DNA of 64,000 nt. It comes from Sinohyriopsis cumingii. Its lineage: Eukaryota; Mollusca; Bivalvia; Unionida; Unionidae. Shown here in pieces: positions 34,147 to 44,709 of the stretch; position 1 is the first letter of the stretch, and each line of letters opens with the position of its first letter. The stretch spans positions 49,559,574-49,623,573 of the forward strand of contig CM068842.1 in the NCBI GenBank assembly GCA_028554795.2, written 5' to 3'. A program made the translations under genes and the position numbers. The notes under the pieces were generated by a model. That model had not been told where the DNA came from. It worked only from the letters and a program-made list of their open reading frames with translations, and made no database searches.

Positions 34147-35181
34147 TTAAAATAATTTTGTTTGTTTAGTGGGCAGTCTTCTTGCTCTGTACTGTTCTAT
34201 ACTAATTTTTCTCCTGTCTCTGTTCAGAGGAACTGCTCTTCTCTCTTGCTGGTGATCTTTTTTCTCATTTCTAGATTCTCTGATGAATTCCGTTATGTCT
34301 GATTCTGAGGGAGTCATGGGGGTGGAGGCTGCCCTTTTCCTCTTCGTTGGAATCATAGGAGTTGATGTGTTTTTCTGCATTTGCACGGGGGGTTCTTGAG
34401 TTTCCAGATAGTTTGGACATGTAGCTCCTTGATTTATGGATTCTTCTATAATGTTACAGCGTTCCGGTGTTTCTTTTTCTTCTCCGAATTTCGGTTCCTC
34501 TATGACGTAGCATGGAATAGGTTTTTTCGTTTTGATTTTTTATTCTTTTGCCTCCAATTCTTTCTTTCTCAGAATTATCCGTGCTCTGGCTTTGGCCTTC
34601 TTCTTTTCTGCCGAGCTTGCTTGGCTGGCATCTTCCCACTTTTCTGATATATCTTGTGATGGCACTTCTGAGCTCGCTTCCAGGCTATCCTGGATAGGAG
34701 AGTTTATCACTTCTCCTATTTTGTCTTTTGTCGGTTCTGGCACTTGTTATAAAGCTTTTTCCGTGGCCTCATCGACTTTGGGTTCTTGTGTAGTATTTCC
34801 TGCTGCCGCCGCATAGGATTTTGGGACGGTGTCTTGTGTTTGCTGGTTGTTTTGGTTGTGGTTTTGGCAGTCCCTTGGAAGGTGACCCATATTTCCACAC
34901 CTATTGCATTGCCTGTGGTTCTCACACCCTCTATACCATGATTTAATCATGAAACCCATGACATAGAAATATGGCTGAATCTTTTTGGCATATTCAGCTG
35001 CTAGGGTCAAGATCCTTACCCTTGTGAATACAGTGGGGAAACCCCAGTAAGTCGCCATCTGGGCCCTGGTGACTTTAACTCCGAATTTCTTGTCCACATT
35101 ACTTGTTAACTCTTTCAGTGAGATTTCTAATGGAAGCCCAGAAAAGTGGACCTCCACGTTTGTATCTCCCAGGACTTTCAT
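34147..35181 (-). pseudogene. LINE ORF1, RRM-like and zinc-knuckle nucleic-acid-binding protein
   Basis: The main piece (35,181-34,747, 144 codons) starts MKVLGDTNVEVHFSGLPLEI, an RRM-like fold start, continues to GVKVTRAQMATYWGFPTVFT and ends with a CCHC knuckle CNRCGNMGHLPRDC. Further charged pieces at 34,743-34,540 (Lys/Glu-rich) and 34,386-34,147 are in other frames. The LINE ORF1 relic at 61.4 kb has a similar order. Confidence 0.75.
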
Positions 35182-35388
35182 CAGTGGTGGTGGTGGTGGT
35201 GGGGTCGTATATCTTCACCGCTTTTTCTTTAATTTCTATTGTTTGGTTGTTCTTGTAGAGGGGTATATCTCCCTTGGCAAATAGAAGTATAAACCTCTTC
35301 CACCATTTTGCAGACCTTGAATGTTTTCCGTCTTAGTTCCTCTCGTTATTAGATATTGCAAAATTTCTTAGTTTCCTTCATGTTTGAA

Positions 35389-35647
35389 GGGGGCCCCGAG
35401 TGGCCGAGTGGTCTAAAGCGCTCTCCGTTATGGATCACTACCATCTCACCTCTGTCTGGGTGGGTTCGAATCTCGGATTCAGCCAATGTGGGTATGTGAG
35501 AAAGCTTGCCAGTAGCTTCTCGTGGGTCGGTGGTTCTTTCCGGGGTTTTCCCGTTTTATTCCTCCACCATTAATACTGGCCGCCATGTATAGCCTATCTT
35601 GTGCTGGAAAATTGCGTTAAACCCCGCAACAACAACAACAACAACAA
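35389..35647 (+). mobile_element. SINE-B copy 2, full length
   Basis: tRNA-like head with box A GAGTGGCCGAGTGGTCTAAA and box B GGTTCGAATC separated by a long variable region (Leu/Ser tRNA type), then the family core and a (CAA)n tail. It is flanked by an 11-bp target duplication TCATGTTTGAA at 35,378-35,388 and 35,648-35,658. The perfect duplication suggests a fairly recent insertion into the Polinton or the LINE edge. Confidence 0.92.
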
Positions 35648-35820
35648 TCATGTTTGAAAACTGTGTCGCATGGATTGACTGATCACAGACGCGATATAGG
35701 GAATGTGACGTCACAGCCCGCTCCCTTCAGACTGGAAGACTGACTCCGTGTTGTGACTGAAATTTGTAACGCGTATTTGGATTGGTGAATAAACTCAATC
35801 CGTTTCTATCCGCACTTCCC

Positions 35821-35830
35821 CTATAAATAA
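35821..35830 (+). promoter_or_regulatory. TATA box for right-end accessory gene
   Basis: CTATAAATAA, about 48 bp before the ATG at 35,872. Confidence 0.55.
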
Positions 35831-35871
35831 CCGCAGTTCACTGCATTCCCTTCACCTGTTCTCGTCACAAG

Positions 35872-36097
35872 ATGTGGACAAACGTTGAATCATCTATTCT
35901 CGTATCCTCAATGCTGTTCCGTACGAACTTACCCATTTTGTCAGATCATCATGGACAATTATCAGGATCACCGATACAAGCGTTTGGAAAAGAAGAATTT
36001 ATGTGGAGAGACAAGGCTGTTTGAAGAGAGTTCTCATCATCAGAAGTTTGAGGAAGAGAAGAAAACCTATGATATGCCCTCTATATTAACGGAATAA
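35872..36097 (+). pseudogene. Polinton right-end accessory gene, small, probably frameshifted
   Basis: Two overlapping readings are possible. From the ATG at 35,872 (48 bp after a TATA box) a frame runs 50 codons (MWTNVESSILVSSMLFRTNL). From 35,950 another runs to TAA at 36,097 and is charged (YKRLEKKNLCGETRLFEESS, KFEEEKKTYDM). A frameshift joining the two is plausible. A perfect histone-type stem-loop starts 18 bp after the stop. The gene points outward into the right TIR. Family unknown. Confidence 0.45.
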
Positions 36098-36110
36098 TGT
36101 TAACAAAAAA

Positions 36111-36500
36111 CCAAAGGCCCTTTTCAGGGCCACTCATATGCCTCAAAAATTGTTGCTTTCTTGCCAATTTGTTTCCCAGTATGTTGTATAGTTGTTTATA
36201 AGTTGTATGTTGTCTGTGTTATCTCTGTCTATGTCGCGCCAGTCCCGTTCCCGCCAAGCGTTCTAAGTTTATTTTTTCCTGCTGTTTGCTCCGATTGAGG
36301 TTAGCCCCTTGCTACATTGCTGCTAATCGTCAGTACCGTGACGTCACCTTACCTGTTCCATTCCTCTTTTCCCTATACAGTTCCAATACTTTTTGTCCCT
36401 CTATAGTCCCAACCATGTTATATTCCCATTGTTCCTATATCGTGCCACGACCTTTTTGACTGGATTTTCCATTGTCCCTATGTCGTCCCCTTTCACCACT
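36111..36500 (-). repeat. Polinton right terminal inverted repeat
   Basis: About 390 bp, complementary to 17,991-18,392. It ends CACCACT, i.e. AGTGGTG from outside. The inner edge coincides with the CCAAA flank of the stem-loop. Confidence 0.92.
36116..36131 (+). terminator. histone-type 3' stem-loop (right TIR)
   Basis: CCAAA then GGCCCT-TTTC-AGGGCC then ACTCA. It has a perfect 6-bp stem, TTTC loop and near-consensus flanks, 18 bp after the stop of the right-end gene. The downstream purine-rich element is weak (CAAAAATTG). Confidence 0.78.
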
Positions 36501-36506
36501 CATAAG
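36501..36506. repeat. Polinton target-site duplication, right copy
   Basis: CATAAG, pairing with CATAAC at 17,985-17,990. Confidence 0.8.
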
Positions 36507-36714
36507 GAATGTTTGTATCTTCTTAGAATGTTTTTTTAAAATCTTTTTTATTTATTTTAATGCAGATAAATGAACTGATCCAAAGAAATGCAGAAAATGT
36601 TTCATCAAAGAGGTTGTGTAATATCATCATCTGAAAACCAAATTGCTAATAGAAACAAAATGAAACAAAAATGGCCAGTGTATTTATTTTAGACATGTTT
36701 CTACAAAAGCTTGT

Positions 36715-37038
36715 GACCGCTCTGGTGGCCTAGTGGTTAGAGCGTGGGAGGTCGTGGGTTCGATCCCCGGCCAAGTCATGCCAAAGACTTACAAAAATGG
36801 TACTAACAGCTGCCTCGCTTGGCGCTCAGCATTAAGAAGTTAGTGTTAGGACTGGTCGGCCTGGTGTCAGGATAATGTGACTGGGTGGGACATCATGCTA
36901 CATGTCTGCGGCATGATGCCCCAGTGCTAGACATCACTATAAGCTGCCACACTGCAAGACATCGTAGCAATATGACTGAAAAATTATTAAAGCTACGTTA
37001 AAAGTCCAAATCACACACACACACAAACACACACACAC
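36715..37038 (+). mobile_element. SINE-A copy 3, full length
   Basis: The best-preserved copy: tRNA-like head (CTCTGGTGGCCTAGTGGTTA, box B GGGTTCGATCCCC), body, (CA)n tail. It is flanked by a perfect 12-bp duplication ACAAAAGCTTGT at 36,703-36,714 and 37,039-37,050. Confidence 0.95.
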
Positions 37039-37050
37039 ACAAAAGCTTGT

Positions 37051-38209
37051 TCTCGTTTTTTTTTCTTCTTTTTTCTTTCTAGTCCTAATAGAATAAATAT
37101 TTACTAGCGGTCTTAGCGTTCTTGGCGGGGGGAGGGATGGCGGGCGGTTGCTCAAAGCTCCAGATGTCTTGGGTCACGAAAACCATGGGCGCTAGATGTC
37201 TTGGAACGCCAACACGACACTGGGACGACATTGCCCGCCAAGAGCGCCATTTACCCATAGTGTGTCACTGTTACTGGATACAAAAATGGTGGGGCTGAGT
37301 AATGTTGGGAGAAAAGGGCGACTCTCCTTTCATCAGTCATTAGTTCAAACCAGTGACATGTTTCCGCACAGGCCGATTAGGTCAACGGCGTCGAATTTTA
37401 TTGGGCGAGAAAATTTCAGCGGCATTTAACTTTTTTTAAAGCACGCTGTGGTGAATAAAAAATATATAGCGATCACAACACACACACACACAAGTAAGCA
37501 GCTGTTGAAGAAAACAAGATTCTCGATTCGCGACCATTCTTTTCCTGCTGCATCTCACCTATGTTCAAGTACGCAAGCATGTGACTTGCACCTGTACCTG
37601 TGCTCACGTGTCTTGGAAGAAAGAGAACAATGGATGGATGGCCTAAATCACCTAGAAGGTGTGAAATTAAAGACTTAAACTGAGATCAGTTCTACTTTCT
37701 CATGCTTAAAGTAAACGAGAACATCCAGTTGTTGTATATGCTTAATATTTCATACGAATCTACTCTCATGGTACCAACGAACAGGAAAATTAGTGTCAAA
37801 TCAAGTGTAAGGGAGCTATTAATATATACTTTAATTTTATTCTCAGACTCTGCCCAAGATTCGAAATACCGAAATTACTAAACCATTCCTACGGCTTTGG
37901 TTCAAAGTAAAATTTGTCCATGACATGAAAACTGTTGCAGATTTTTTTTTTCTCCCTTAAAATGCTTCTTGTTCTAAGCTCAGCAAAACTCGTCGATTTT
38001 AATATACACCCTTGTGTTATTAATGTTATTTGTTTCAGTTTGTCCCATATGCTACACAACAAAACCAAAACAGTAGGTTAATTTTTATTTTCTTCTTATT
38101 TATTCGCTTGCCTTCCAGAAACATTTCTTGCTCTCTCTTGTATTTACTCTGTCATTTCGCTGAGTATATTTGAATTCACCCAGGTTATTGCATTATATAC
38201 AGGACTGTG
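37051..38209. other. no gene seen; short (CA)n at 37,478-37,492
   Basis: Non-coding, no family recognised. Confidence 0.5.
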
Positions 38210-38400
38210 AAGCACTGGACATGGGACCTGTGTTGTGCTCGACTCGTTCCATTATTAATAGCATGGCGAAGTTAGAATCATCTTGATGGCGATGTGTTGG
38301 GCTCGCCTCTCCTCGTCATTAATAGTGTGGCGAGGCTAGAAACATCCTATTGGCGATGTGTTGGGCTCGCCAACAAAAATCCTGATGGCGAGCTTTTCCT
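38210..38400. repeat. imperfect tandem repeat, unit about 75 bp
   Basis: GGCGATGTGTTGGGCTCGCC occurs twice (38,288 and 38,357). A third, diverged unit lies upstream, and a TTATTAATAGYRTGGCGARG word falls between them. It is GC-richer than its surroundings. Confidence 0.65.
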
Positions 38401-39483
38401 GTGTGTCTACATACCTCTAGAGTCCGAATTCGTTATCTAGTCTTCTGGTGACGTAAAATTCCAATTTCAAATAAAATTAGTTAAAACAATGGTGGAACAC
38501 GTAAACGGTGCTGAAATCCGCAGATCTGAATATGCTGCAGAAACTTTAAATTTACAAAATCGATTGTGTAGACAAAAAATTAAACTTCCGCAAAATACTA
38601 CCTCGTTTTTAAGTCAGAGGAGAATAAGGATGATATCCTTTGTGTGTAAAATATTTCCTACGATAATTAAACGCATTGGATTAAGCAATGATGGGTCGCG
38701 CTCGATATACAGCTTAGGGGCGCTCGACAGATATTATGAACTTCTTAAAGAGTGTCACGTGTACCGTCGGTAGTTCGCATTTGCAACATACACAGTTGAG
38801 GGGATGTTGGCATACCTCCGTGTTACTTTCATGTAATGTGTCTGAAATTTCTTTGGATATTGTACTTGTAGAAATTGTACATGATCTAAGCACACAGCTA
38901 ACCACTGCTCCCATGTGCTAAAATAATCAGCTTGCATTAGTCTAAAGTAAACTATTTGTATTTGTATTAAAATGTGGTAAACAATTCTGCTCGACTAGAC
39001 AATATCAGCTTCTGAAAGTGCCATGAATGAATTGCCAAATATATAAAATGTAACCAAAAGGTATCAGTACTTTTTTAAAATACAATTTATCTCGGAAGTG
39101 AACATGACCAGGCGGAGCTAGCTGTTGTTTTTTTCTTTTTCTCTTCTATACATGCACATCTAAAGTAAGGCCAGGTCAGTAGAACAATTAAACATACACC
39201 AAAATATAGGGAATTAAAAGTTCTTTAAAAATTACCTTATGTATAAAAAAACTCTTTTTAAATAGCCAGTGAGGACAACCGGGGAAATTCTTTTTTTATT
39301 TCAAAATCTAACCCTATGGAAAATACTAAACTATAGAACGCCACCTTAATGGTATGTAATGTTAAAATATAATATCTGTCTTAATGGTATGTACTGTTAA
39401 AATATCGAATTCAGCCTAATGTATGTAATGTTATAAATATCATATGATGCAGGGAAGTTGAACTGGGTATATGAAGTTAAAGG
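38401..39483. other. no gene supported
   Basis: A 94-codon open frame (38,489-38,773, +) has an ATG but no recognisable domain or composition bias. The rest is AT-rich non-coding sequence. Confidence 0.4.
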
Positions 39484-39491
39484 TTTGCTAC

Positions 39492-40015
39492 ATCTTCGTT
39501 AGCGAAGGTTCCGATATGATAACCCTATATAAACCTTGGCCTATCGAGCAGATATTTCTGTGCTTCGGGTATGTGAATTTCATTGGATGCGGCGGCAAGC
39601 CAGCGCATTTAATCAAAATTAACTCGTTCAGATCTGAACACTGTTTCTACATGATCGAAACATGAGAAGCACACAACTTGAATTGACTGATAAATAAGCA
39701 GTTTTCACGTGCCGGCACGTGTTTGTACCAATACATTTCACTCAAATACACCTGTAATGGCTTCTCTCTGGTACGAAGTCATACTTTCGATGTAAAATTT
39801 ACAAAATATCCTTTTTAAGTCAATTGTCTTCACCATTTTCGGCCGATGTACAATGTACCGCTGTTGCACGCTGTTGGTTAGTTTGCATCACATACTAAGG
39901 GAGGCAACTCATGAAATCAAATAAATCTCCCTCGGACAAAGCATTAAAATATCTTTTGAATCCGCCAAGGTGTATATAGGGTTATCATATCGGAATCTTG
40001 GCTAGCGAAGATAGC
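39492..40015. mobile_element. MITE-D copy 1, about 520 bp, hAT-like
   Basis: Non-autonomous DNA transposon. The terminal inverted repeats of about 38 bp read ATCTTCGYTAGCSAAGRTTC then GATATGATAACCCTATATA. A perfect 8-bp direct repeat TTTGCTAC flanks it at 39,484-39,491 and 40,016-40,023, suggesting hAT-type integration, although three extra bases sit at the right end. No coding capacity. Confidence 0.75.
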
Positions 40016-40609
40016 TTTGCTACCGAGGTACGGGCTGATCGATGCATGGTGCATGCAGGGTGTTAGAAAGAGTGAATCTTTATTTCAGCAACAGGTAAAA
40101 AAAACAACAATTTACTGAAAGAATGGACGTGCCAGGTAGCAGACTCTATTCAATTGTTTCATTGAAGAAATGTTAACCTTGAGACAGTCATGGAATTATA
40201 CCTTTTGGAGGATTATTTGAAAATTACACGCACTTTCTAAAATTAATTGTTCTGTACATGATTTGATGGTGGAAAAGAGGAGACACAACAAGAATCACTT
40301 CATGAACAATTTGGTTGAGATGAATATTATGTAATTATGATATTTGCATTTTATGAAAAGTTAACAGAAAAATATTTATCAACATATTAGTGACAATTCC
40401 TAATACAAGTACATTTTTATTGTTTGATGCAAAATAGAATTAACTCGTATCGTGGTTAAATTCACGGTCTCCAAATATAATGAATTGGCGAAATAAAGTT
40501 ACCAAAACAGGTATAATCGTCCTTACAGCCTGTGCGTAGAGACTAAAAACATTTGATTCAAACCGACAACGCTTGAAAAGAGACTCTGCTAACACAATGG
40601 GTACATTAC
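40016..40609. other. no gene seen
   Basis: Non-coding AT-rich sequence. Confidence 0.5.
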
Positions 40610-40885
40610 ATTAAAGGAGAGTAACATAAGGAGATACATCGAAGAGGCTAGGAACACATCTACAACCCTCAACAGAAATGCCCTCTTGAAGCATACCCCA
40701 ACCTACCCCCGCAAAAGCCCCAAACTCATCTCCTCTGTGGTTACTTACCGCCCCCTGTCCTAAACGTAGAAAAGATCATTCAGAAGTACTGGCACCAGCT
40801 CGAATCATCCGAATGGCCGATTGACCCAATTCAATACAGTAGACTTAACCATCTCAAAGACCATCTAGCACGTGCCAAGATAACT
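40610..40885 (+). pseudogene. Penelope-like/retroelement RT C-terminal scrap
   Basis: One frame reads TLNRNALLKHTPTYPRKSPK then LISSVVTYRPL. After a frame change, PPVLNVEKIIQKYWHQLESS and LNHLKDHLARAK follow. The order V-TY-P-LP/N-I--I--KYW, then LKDHLARAK resembles the region after the reverse transcriptase in Penelope-like elements. It is short and broken, so the assignment is tentative. Confidence 0.35.
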
Positions 40886-41984
40886 TCAGACAGTACCACA
40901 AATGTTGGCACATATACAGCTACAAAGACAAGCGCTTGTGTATATGCAAACTTATGGTTAACGTTTGGATAAAGGAATTAACTTTGTCTTCATTCAGCGG
41001 TTATGATGTCAGGCCCAAAATGTTATCTATATTCTGACGTGCCAAATCGGTGCCATCAAACAGGTTAATCAAACCATTGGATTCAGAAAACGAATATATA
41101 ACCACAAGAATTATATTCGTAACAAAACAATGAGAAACTATCAAACCACTAAATCGTAGTTTAACATTCGTTAGAGTCCTACGATGTGCTACCAGCTGAG
41201 TCTTTAACCCAGGGTGGGTCGATATAAAGACCGCACGGACGGAACGATACCTTGTCAATATTTCAGTCAGGCATCGGTTCATGACCGGATAGCAAATCTT
41301 TCGAGCTATTATCGTACAAATACTTTTGGACTCTCTTTAAAAGAAATCATCGGCGTACGCACTTGCCCTCCGCACACATGGATTTGTTACAAAATTCATT
41401 AAGCAATATTTAAATACATCTCTTTTATCCCCCTCCCCGGAAAAATTCCTGCAAACGACCATGTAAGAAACTATTATTATTATTATTATTATTATTCACA
41501 ATTCCTCTATAACGCTCTCAGGACACATTTACCCTACTATCTTATCCACACAGAACTTCATCGCGGTAGACAACGTAGTACATATTGCAGCTTCAAGTCT
41601 ACAATGGTACTGTTTTTCACTACGATTCGTTTACCTCCATCGTCTTTTGCTTGGAATAAGGTCAAATCAATTTGGTTCTCCGCACCAATCACATTCATTT
41701 GTGCTGCCCGTCGTATCTTTTGATTTTTGTCAATAAAATTGTGCTATTCTGAAGAAGAAAAAAAGTACACAGTAGCTGACACCGCAAGAAAAACATTGTG
41801 CTGACATTTAGAGCTTCTTGATATAAATAGGAAATGTTGACACTTTAGCCTACAGTTGACTAGCTACACCATTGATATTATAGGCAGAGAAACCTTGAGT
41901 GGTATTCCAACACGCTAACAAGATATTTATCACAGAAGTCCAGTAAACATAAAACACGTTCGATAATGCAGAAAATACATGTGC
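40886..41984. other. no gene seen; (ATT)n at 41,474-41,497
   Basis: Non-coding. An ATT microsatellite is the only feature seen. Confidence 0.5.
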
Positions 41985-42041
<57 letters not shown>

Positions 42042-42331
42042 ATTTTTTTACGAAGCTTTAAAAAATGTTCAATCATATCGCTACGATGTCTGCAGTGTGA
42101 CAGTTAATAGTGATGTCTAGCACTGGGGCATCATACCGCAGACACGTAACATCATGTCCCACCCAGTCACGTTATCCTGAAACCAGGCCGACCGGTCCTA
42201 ACACTATCTTCTTAATGTTAAGCACCTAGCGAGACAGATGCGAGGACCATTTTTATAAGTCTTTGGTACGACTGGGCCTGGTTTGAAACCCGAGACATCT
42301 CCGATCTAACCACTAGGCCACCGGAGTGGTC
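41985..42331 (-). mobile_element. SINE-A copy 4 with (GT)n(GA)n tail
   Basis: Minus-strand copy: head at 42,331-42,260 with TGGCCTAGTGGTTAG, body, and a tail expanded to GTGTGTG followed by about 20 GA units (41,985-42,036, plus-strand reading). Confidence 0.88.
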
Positions 42332-42508
42332 CAGAAAATACCTAGTGGGTTTAATAAATTAAGTAAAATTAAAATAGAAAATAAATGCTCTCCTTAGAAT
42401 CTTATCATGATTATCAGTCCTACATTGGAACACATTTACTTCAAACATTAACATACAATAGTGAACAAGGAAAATCATGCTTTTGTTTTGTCTTAAATCC
42501 TCCATAAG

Positions 42509-42760
42509 GGTCCCCGGATGGCCGATTGATCTAAGGCACTCGCATTTACACAATTATTACATGTCACCTCGACCCGTACGGGTTCCAGTCTCAGGCTTGG
42601 CCAATCGGGTGTGAGAAAGCTTGAAGCAGCTTCCCGTGGGCAGGGGATTCTTTCTTAGGTTTCTGTCGGGTTCGTCCCCCACCAGATATAATGGCCGCCA
42701 TGTATAGCCTATCGTGTGCTGAAAATGGCGTTAAGCCCACAACAACTGCAACAACAAATC
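42509..42760 (+). mobile_element. SINE-B copy 3
   Basis: Head GGATGGCCGATTGATCTAAG and GGGTTCCAGTC, family core, ATGGCCGCCATGTATAGCC, and CAACAACTGCAACAAC tail. More diverged than copy 2. Confidence 0.88.
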
Positions 42761-42781
42761 TTCCAAAAACTTGGATTTTCC

Positions 42782-43300
42782 ATCTCCGCTAGCCAAGGTT
42801 CAGATGTGACAACCCTCTATACACCTTTGTGTATCGAGCAGATATATCTCTGCTTCGGATCTGTGAATTTCATTGGATGCAACAGCAAGCAACCGTATCC
42901 AATTAAAATTAACTTGTTCAAATTTGAACACAGTTCCTACATGCTCGAGACAAGCGGAACAAGCAACTTGAATTGACTGATAAATAAGCAATTTTCAAGT
43001 GCCGGTCCGTGTTTGCACAAAAACATTTCACTCAAATACACCTGTAACGGATTCCCTCTGGTATATAATCATACTTTCAATGCTAAACTCCCAAAGTATC
43101 CGTTTTAGGTCAGTTGCTCCCACCATTTTCGGCCGATGTACAAATGTACCTCTGTCACACGCTGTTGGCTAGTTGGTTATTACGTACTAAGGGAGGCAAC
43201 TCATGAAACCCAATAGCTGTCACTAGTACAAAGCGCTAATATATTATCCGCCTAGGTGTATGTATAGGGTTATCTTATCGGAATCTTTGCTAGCGAAGAT
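42782..43300. mobile_element. MITE-D copy 2
   Basis: The same family as 39,492-40,015 along its whole length (shared interior words CACCATTTTCGGCCGATGTA and AAGGGAGGCAACTCATGAAA). Ends ATCTCCGCTAGCCAAGG and its complement. A flanking 8-bp repeat is imperfect (GATTTTCC/GATTTGCC). Confidence 0.8.
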
Positions 43301-44709
43301 GGGATTTGCCTCAGATATATTTCATTAAAAAAATGAGAACCGTCTCACAAATAGCACACACGTAAAACAATAGAAATTGTTTTTTTTTTCTTTCTTTTTG
43401 TAGAAGCAACCGTTTCTCATACAAACTCAAAATCAGATGTCCAAATTAGAGAAAAACTTTTCTTGATAAAGGAAATGGGAATCAATCATTTCGAAATAAG
43501 ATTATCTTTAAAGTAGTTTATCCAATCATAAGAAAACTTGGGGAAAAGTTTTTGACCCAAATGCTGTCCTTGCATACAAATCTATAGCAAACAAACTGAA
43601 TAGCAAATACACATATAGCATACACAGGACATAGGAGACCCTTGGCAAAAGTCACTTGAGAGTACAAGGGATGGGAATCCGACTAGGATATTGAAGCCTA
43701 GATCAGATTAACAACCCTTTAGTATACACTAGGGGAAAAATACTCATCAACATTTGTATTTAAATAAATTTTTGATCAAAATTATGTTGGAAATGTAATA
43801 CATACACAATGCACCTTAAGGGGGATACATAAACACATGATCACACATTTATTTATTTTTGGAAACGGGGGGTGGGGTCATCTGTCTGGTGCCTCCCCAC
43901 CCCAAAGAATATCTTTCATAACATCCCATTCAAACATGTGATTAAAAGGTCATAAATATAATTGTATTTTTTAATTTTCAAAACTATTCCGTGACAAATA
44001 CACTGCATAAATTCTGACTTAATCCGATAGAACATCACCGTCGCTTCACAGCGACCGGACATAAATTAACGCGTGAGCGGTATATCCAACATTACCGTAT
44101 CTCTTTACCTACGCTACCACATACTCGATTACTATTGCACAAAATCCACAAAATTCTAGTTCACATCAATCCCTAACTTACAAGATTATTTAAGCATTAC
44201 ACAATCAGATATAAGCGTATGATTATCTTTAACTCACGATAATCAGTATGGTCTTATCAGACAAAGAAAAGTATTTCATATAACCCTATGAAATCCTACA
44301 CACATAAAAATTTGAATAACATGCAGTCGTCAATACTATCAATGAACTAGTAACTGTAAAATTAATAAAATTGCATAACAACTCTATCATCTACAGATTT
44401 CCATGAAATTGAATAAACGATACATAATATGGATCATAGTCATATCAAACACATTTGCACAAATCAAACAATCAAAAATAGAAGATTACGTGCAGAAATT
44501 GTGCGTCCTAGCACCAAACCCTGTCTTCTCTTAGAAGACAGCCACGTGGTCCCAATTTCTTCTTTAATGAGGAAAGCACTATTCTTTTTAGGCTTCTTCG
44601 GATCCACTGTTCCTCTCTCAGGAAATTTAAGACTAAAGAATTTCGGCCTAGGTCGTCACTTTGGATTCACATTACTTTCAAAATGTAGGCCTTAACTTAC
44701 TCTAGCCAA
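43301..44709. other. no gene seen
   Basis: AT-rich, non-coding; a short open frame at 44,429-44,695 has no recognisable features. Confidence 0.5.

Larger units (their letters stand above)
30240..35370 (-). mobile_element. nested Tx1/L1-like LINE, decayed
   Basis: Minus-strand non-LTR retrotransposon inserted into the Polinton. It carries ORF1 with a zinc knuckle, then ORF2 with AP-type endonuclease, reverse transcriptase and a C-terminal CCHC domain. Polinton genes resume on both sides. Ends are approximate: the 3' end lies within 30.2-30.9 kb, and the 5' end lies above 35.2 kb. No target duplication could be fixed. All parts contain stops. Confidence 0.8.
17991..36500 (-). mobile_element. 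Polinton/Maverick (adintovirus-like) element, degenerate, with nested LINE and SINE
   Basis: Large virus-like DNA transposon of 18.5 kb, or roughly 13.2 kb without its nested insertions. Evidence: about 400-bp terminal inverted repeats starting AGTRGTGAARGGGGACG, a 6-bp target duplication, and the family gene set (integrase, protein-primed PolB N-terminus, packaging ATPase, major and minor capsid proteins, adenain-like protease, pVI/pX-like and core-like small proteins). All core genes run on the minus strand; two small accessory genes run on the plus strand. Nearly every gene has stops or frameshifts, and the polymerase core is deleted. The copy is therefore inactive and was not recently purged or selected. 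Confidence 0.95.

Noticed and set aside
36715-36790. tRNA gene
   Set aside because: The box A and box B similarity is part of a repeated SINE with body, CA tail and target duplication. The same holds for the other SINE heads.
38489-38773. 94-codon plus-strand open frame
   Set aside because: No recognisable motif, splice context or paralogue; length is within chance expectation for 64 kb.
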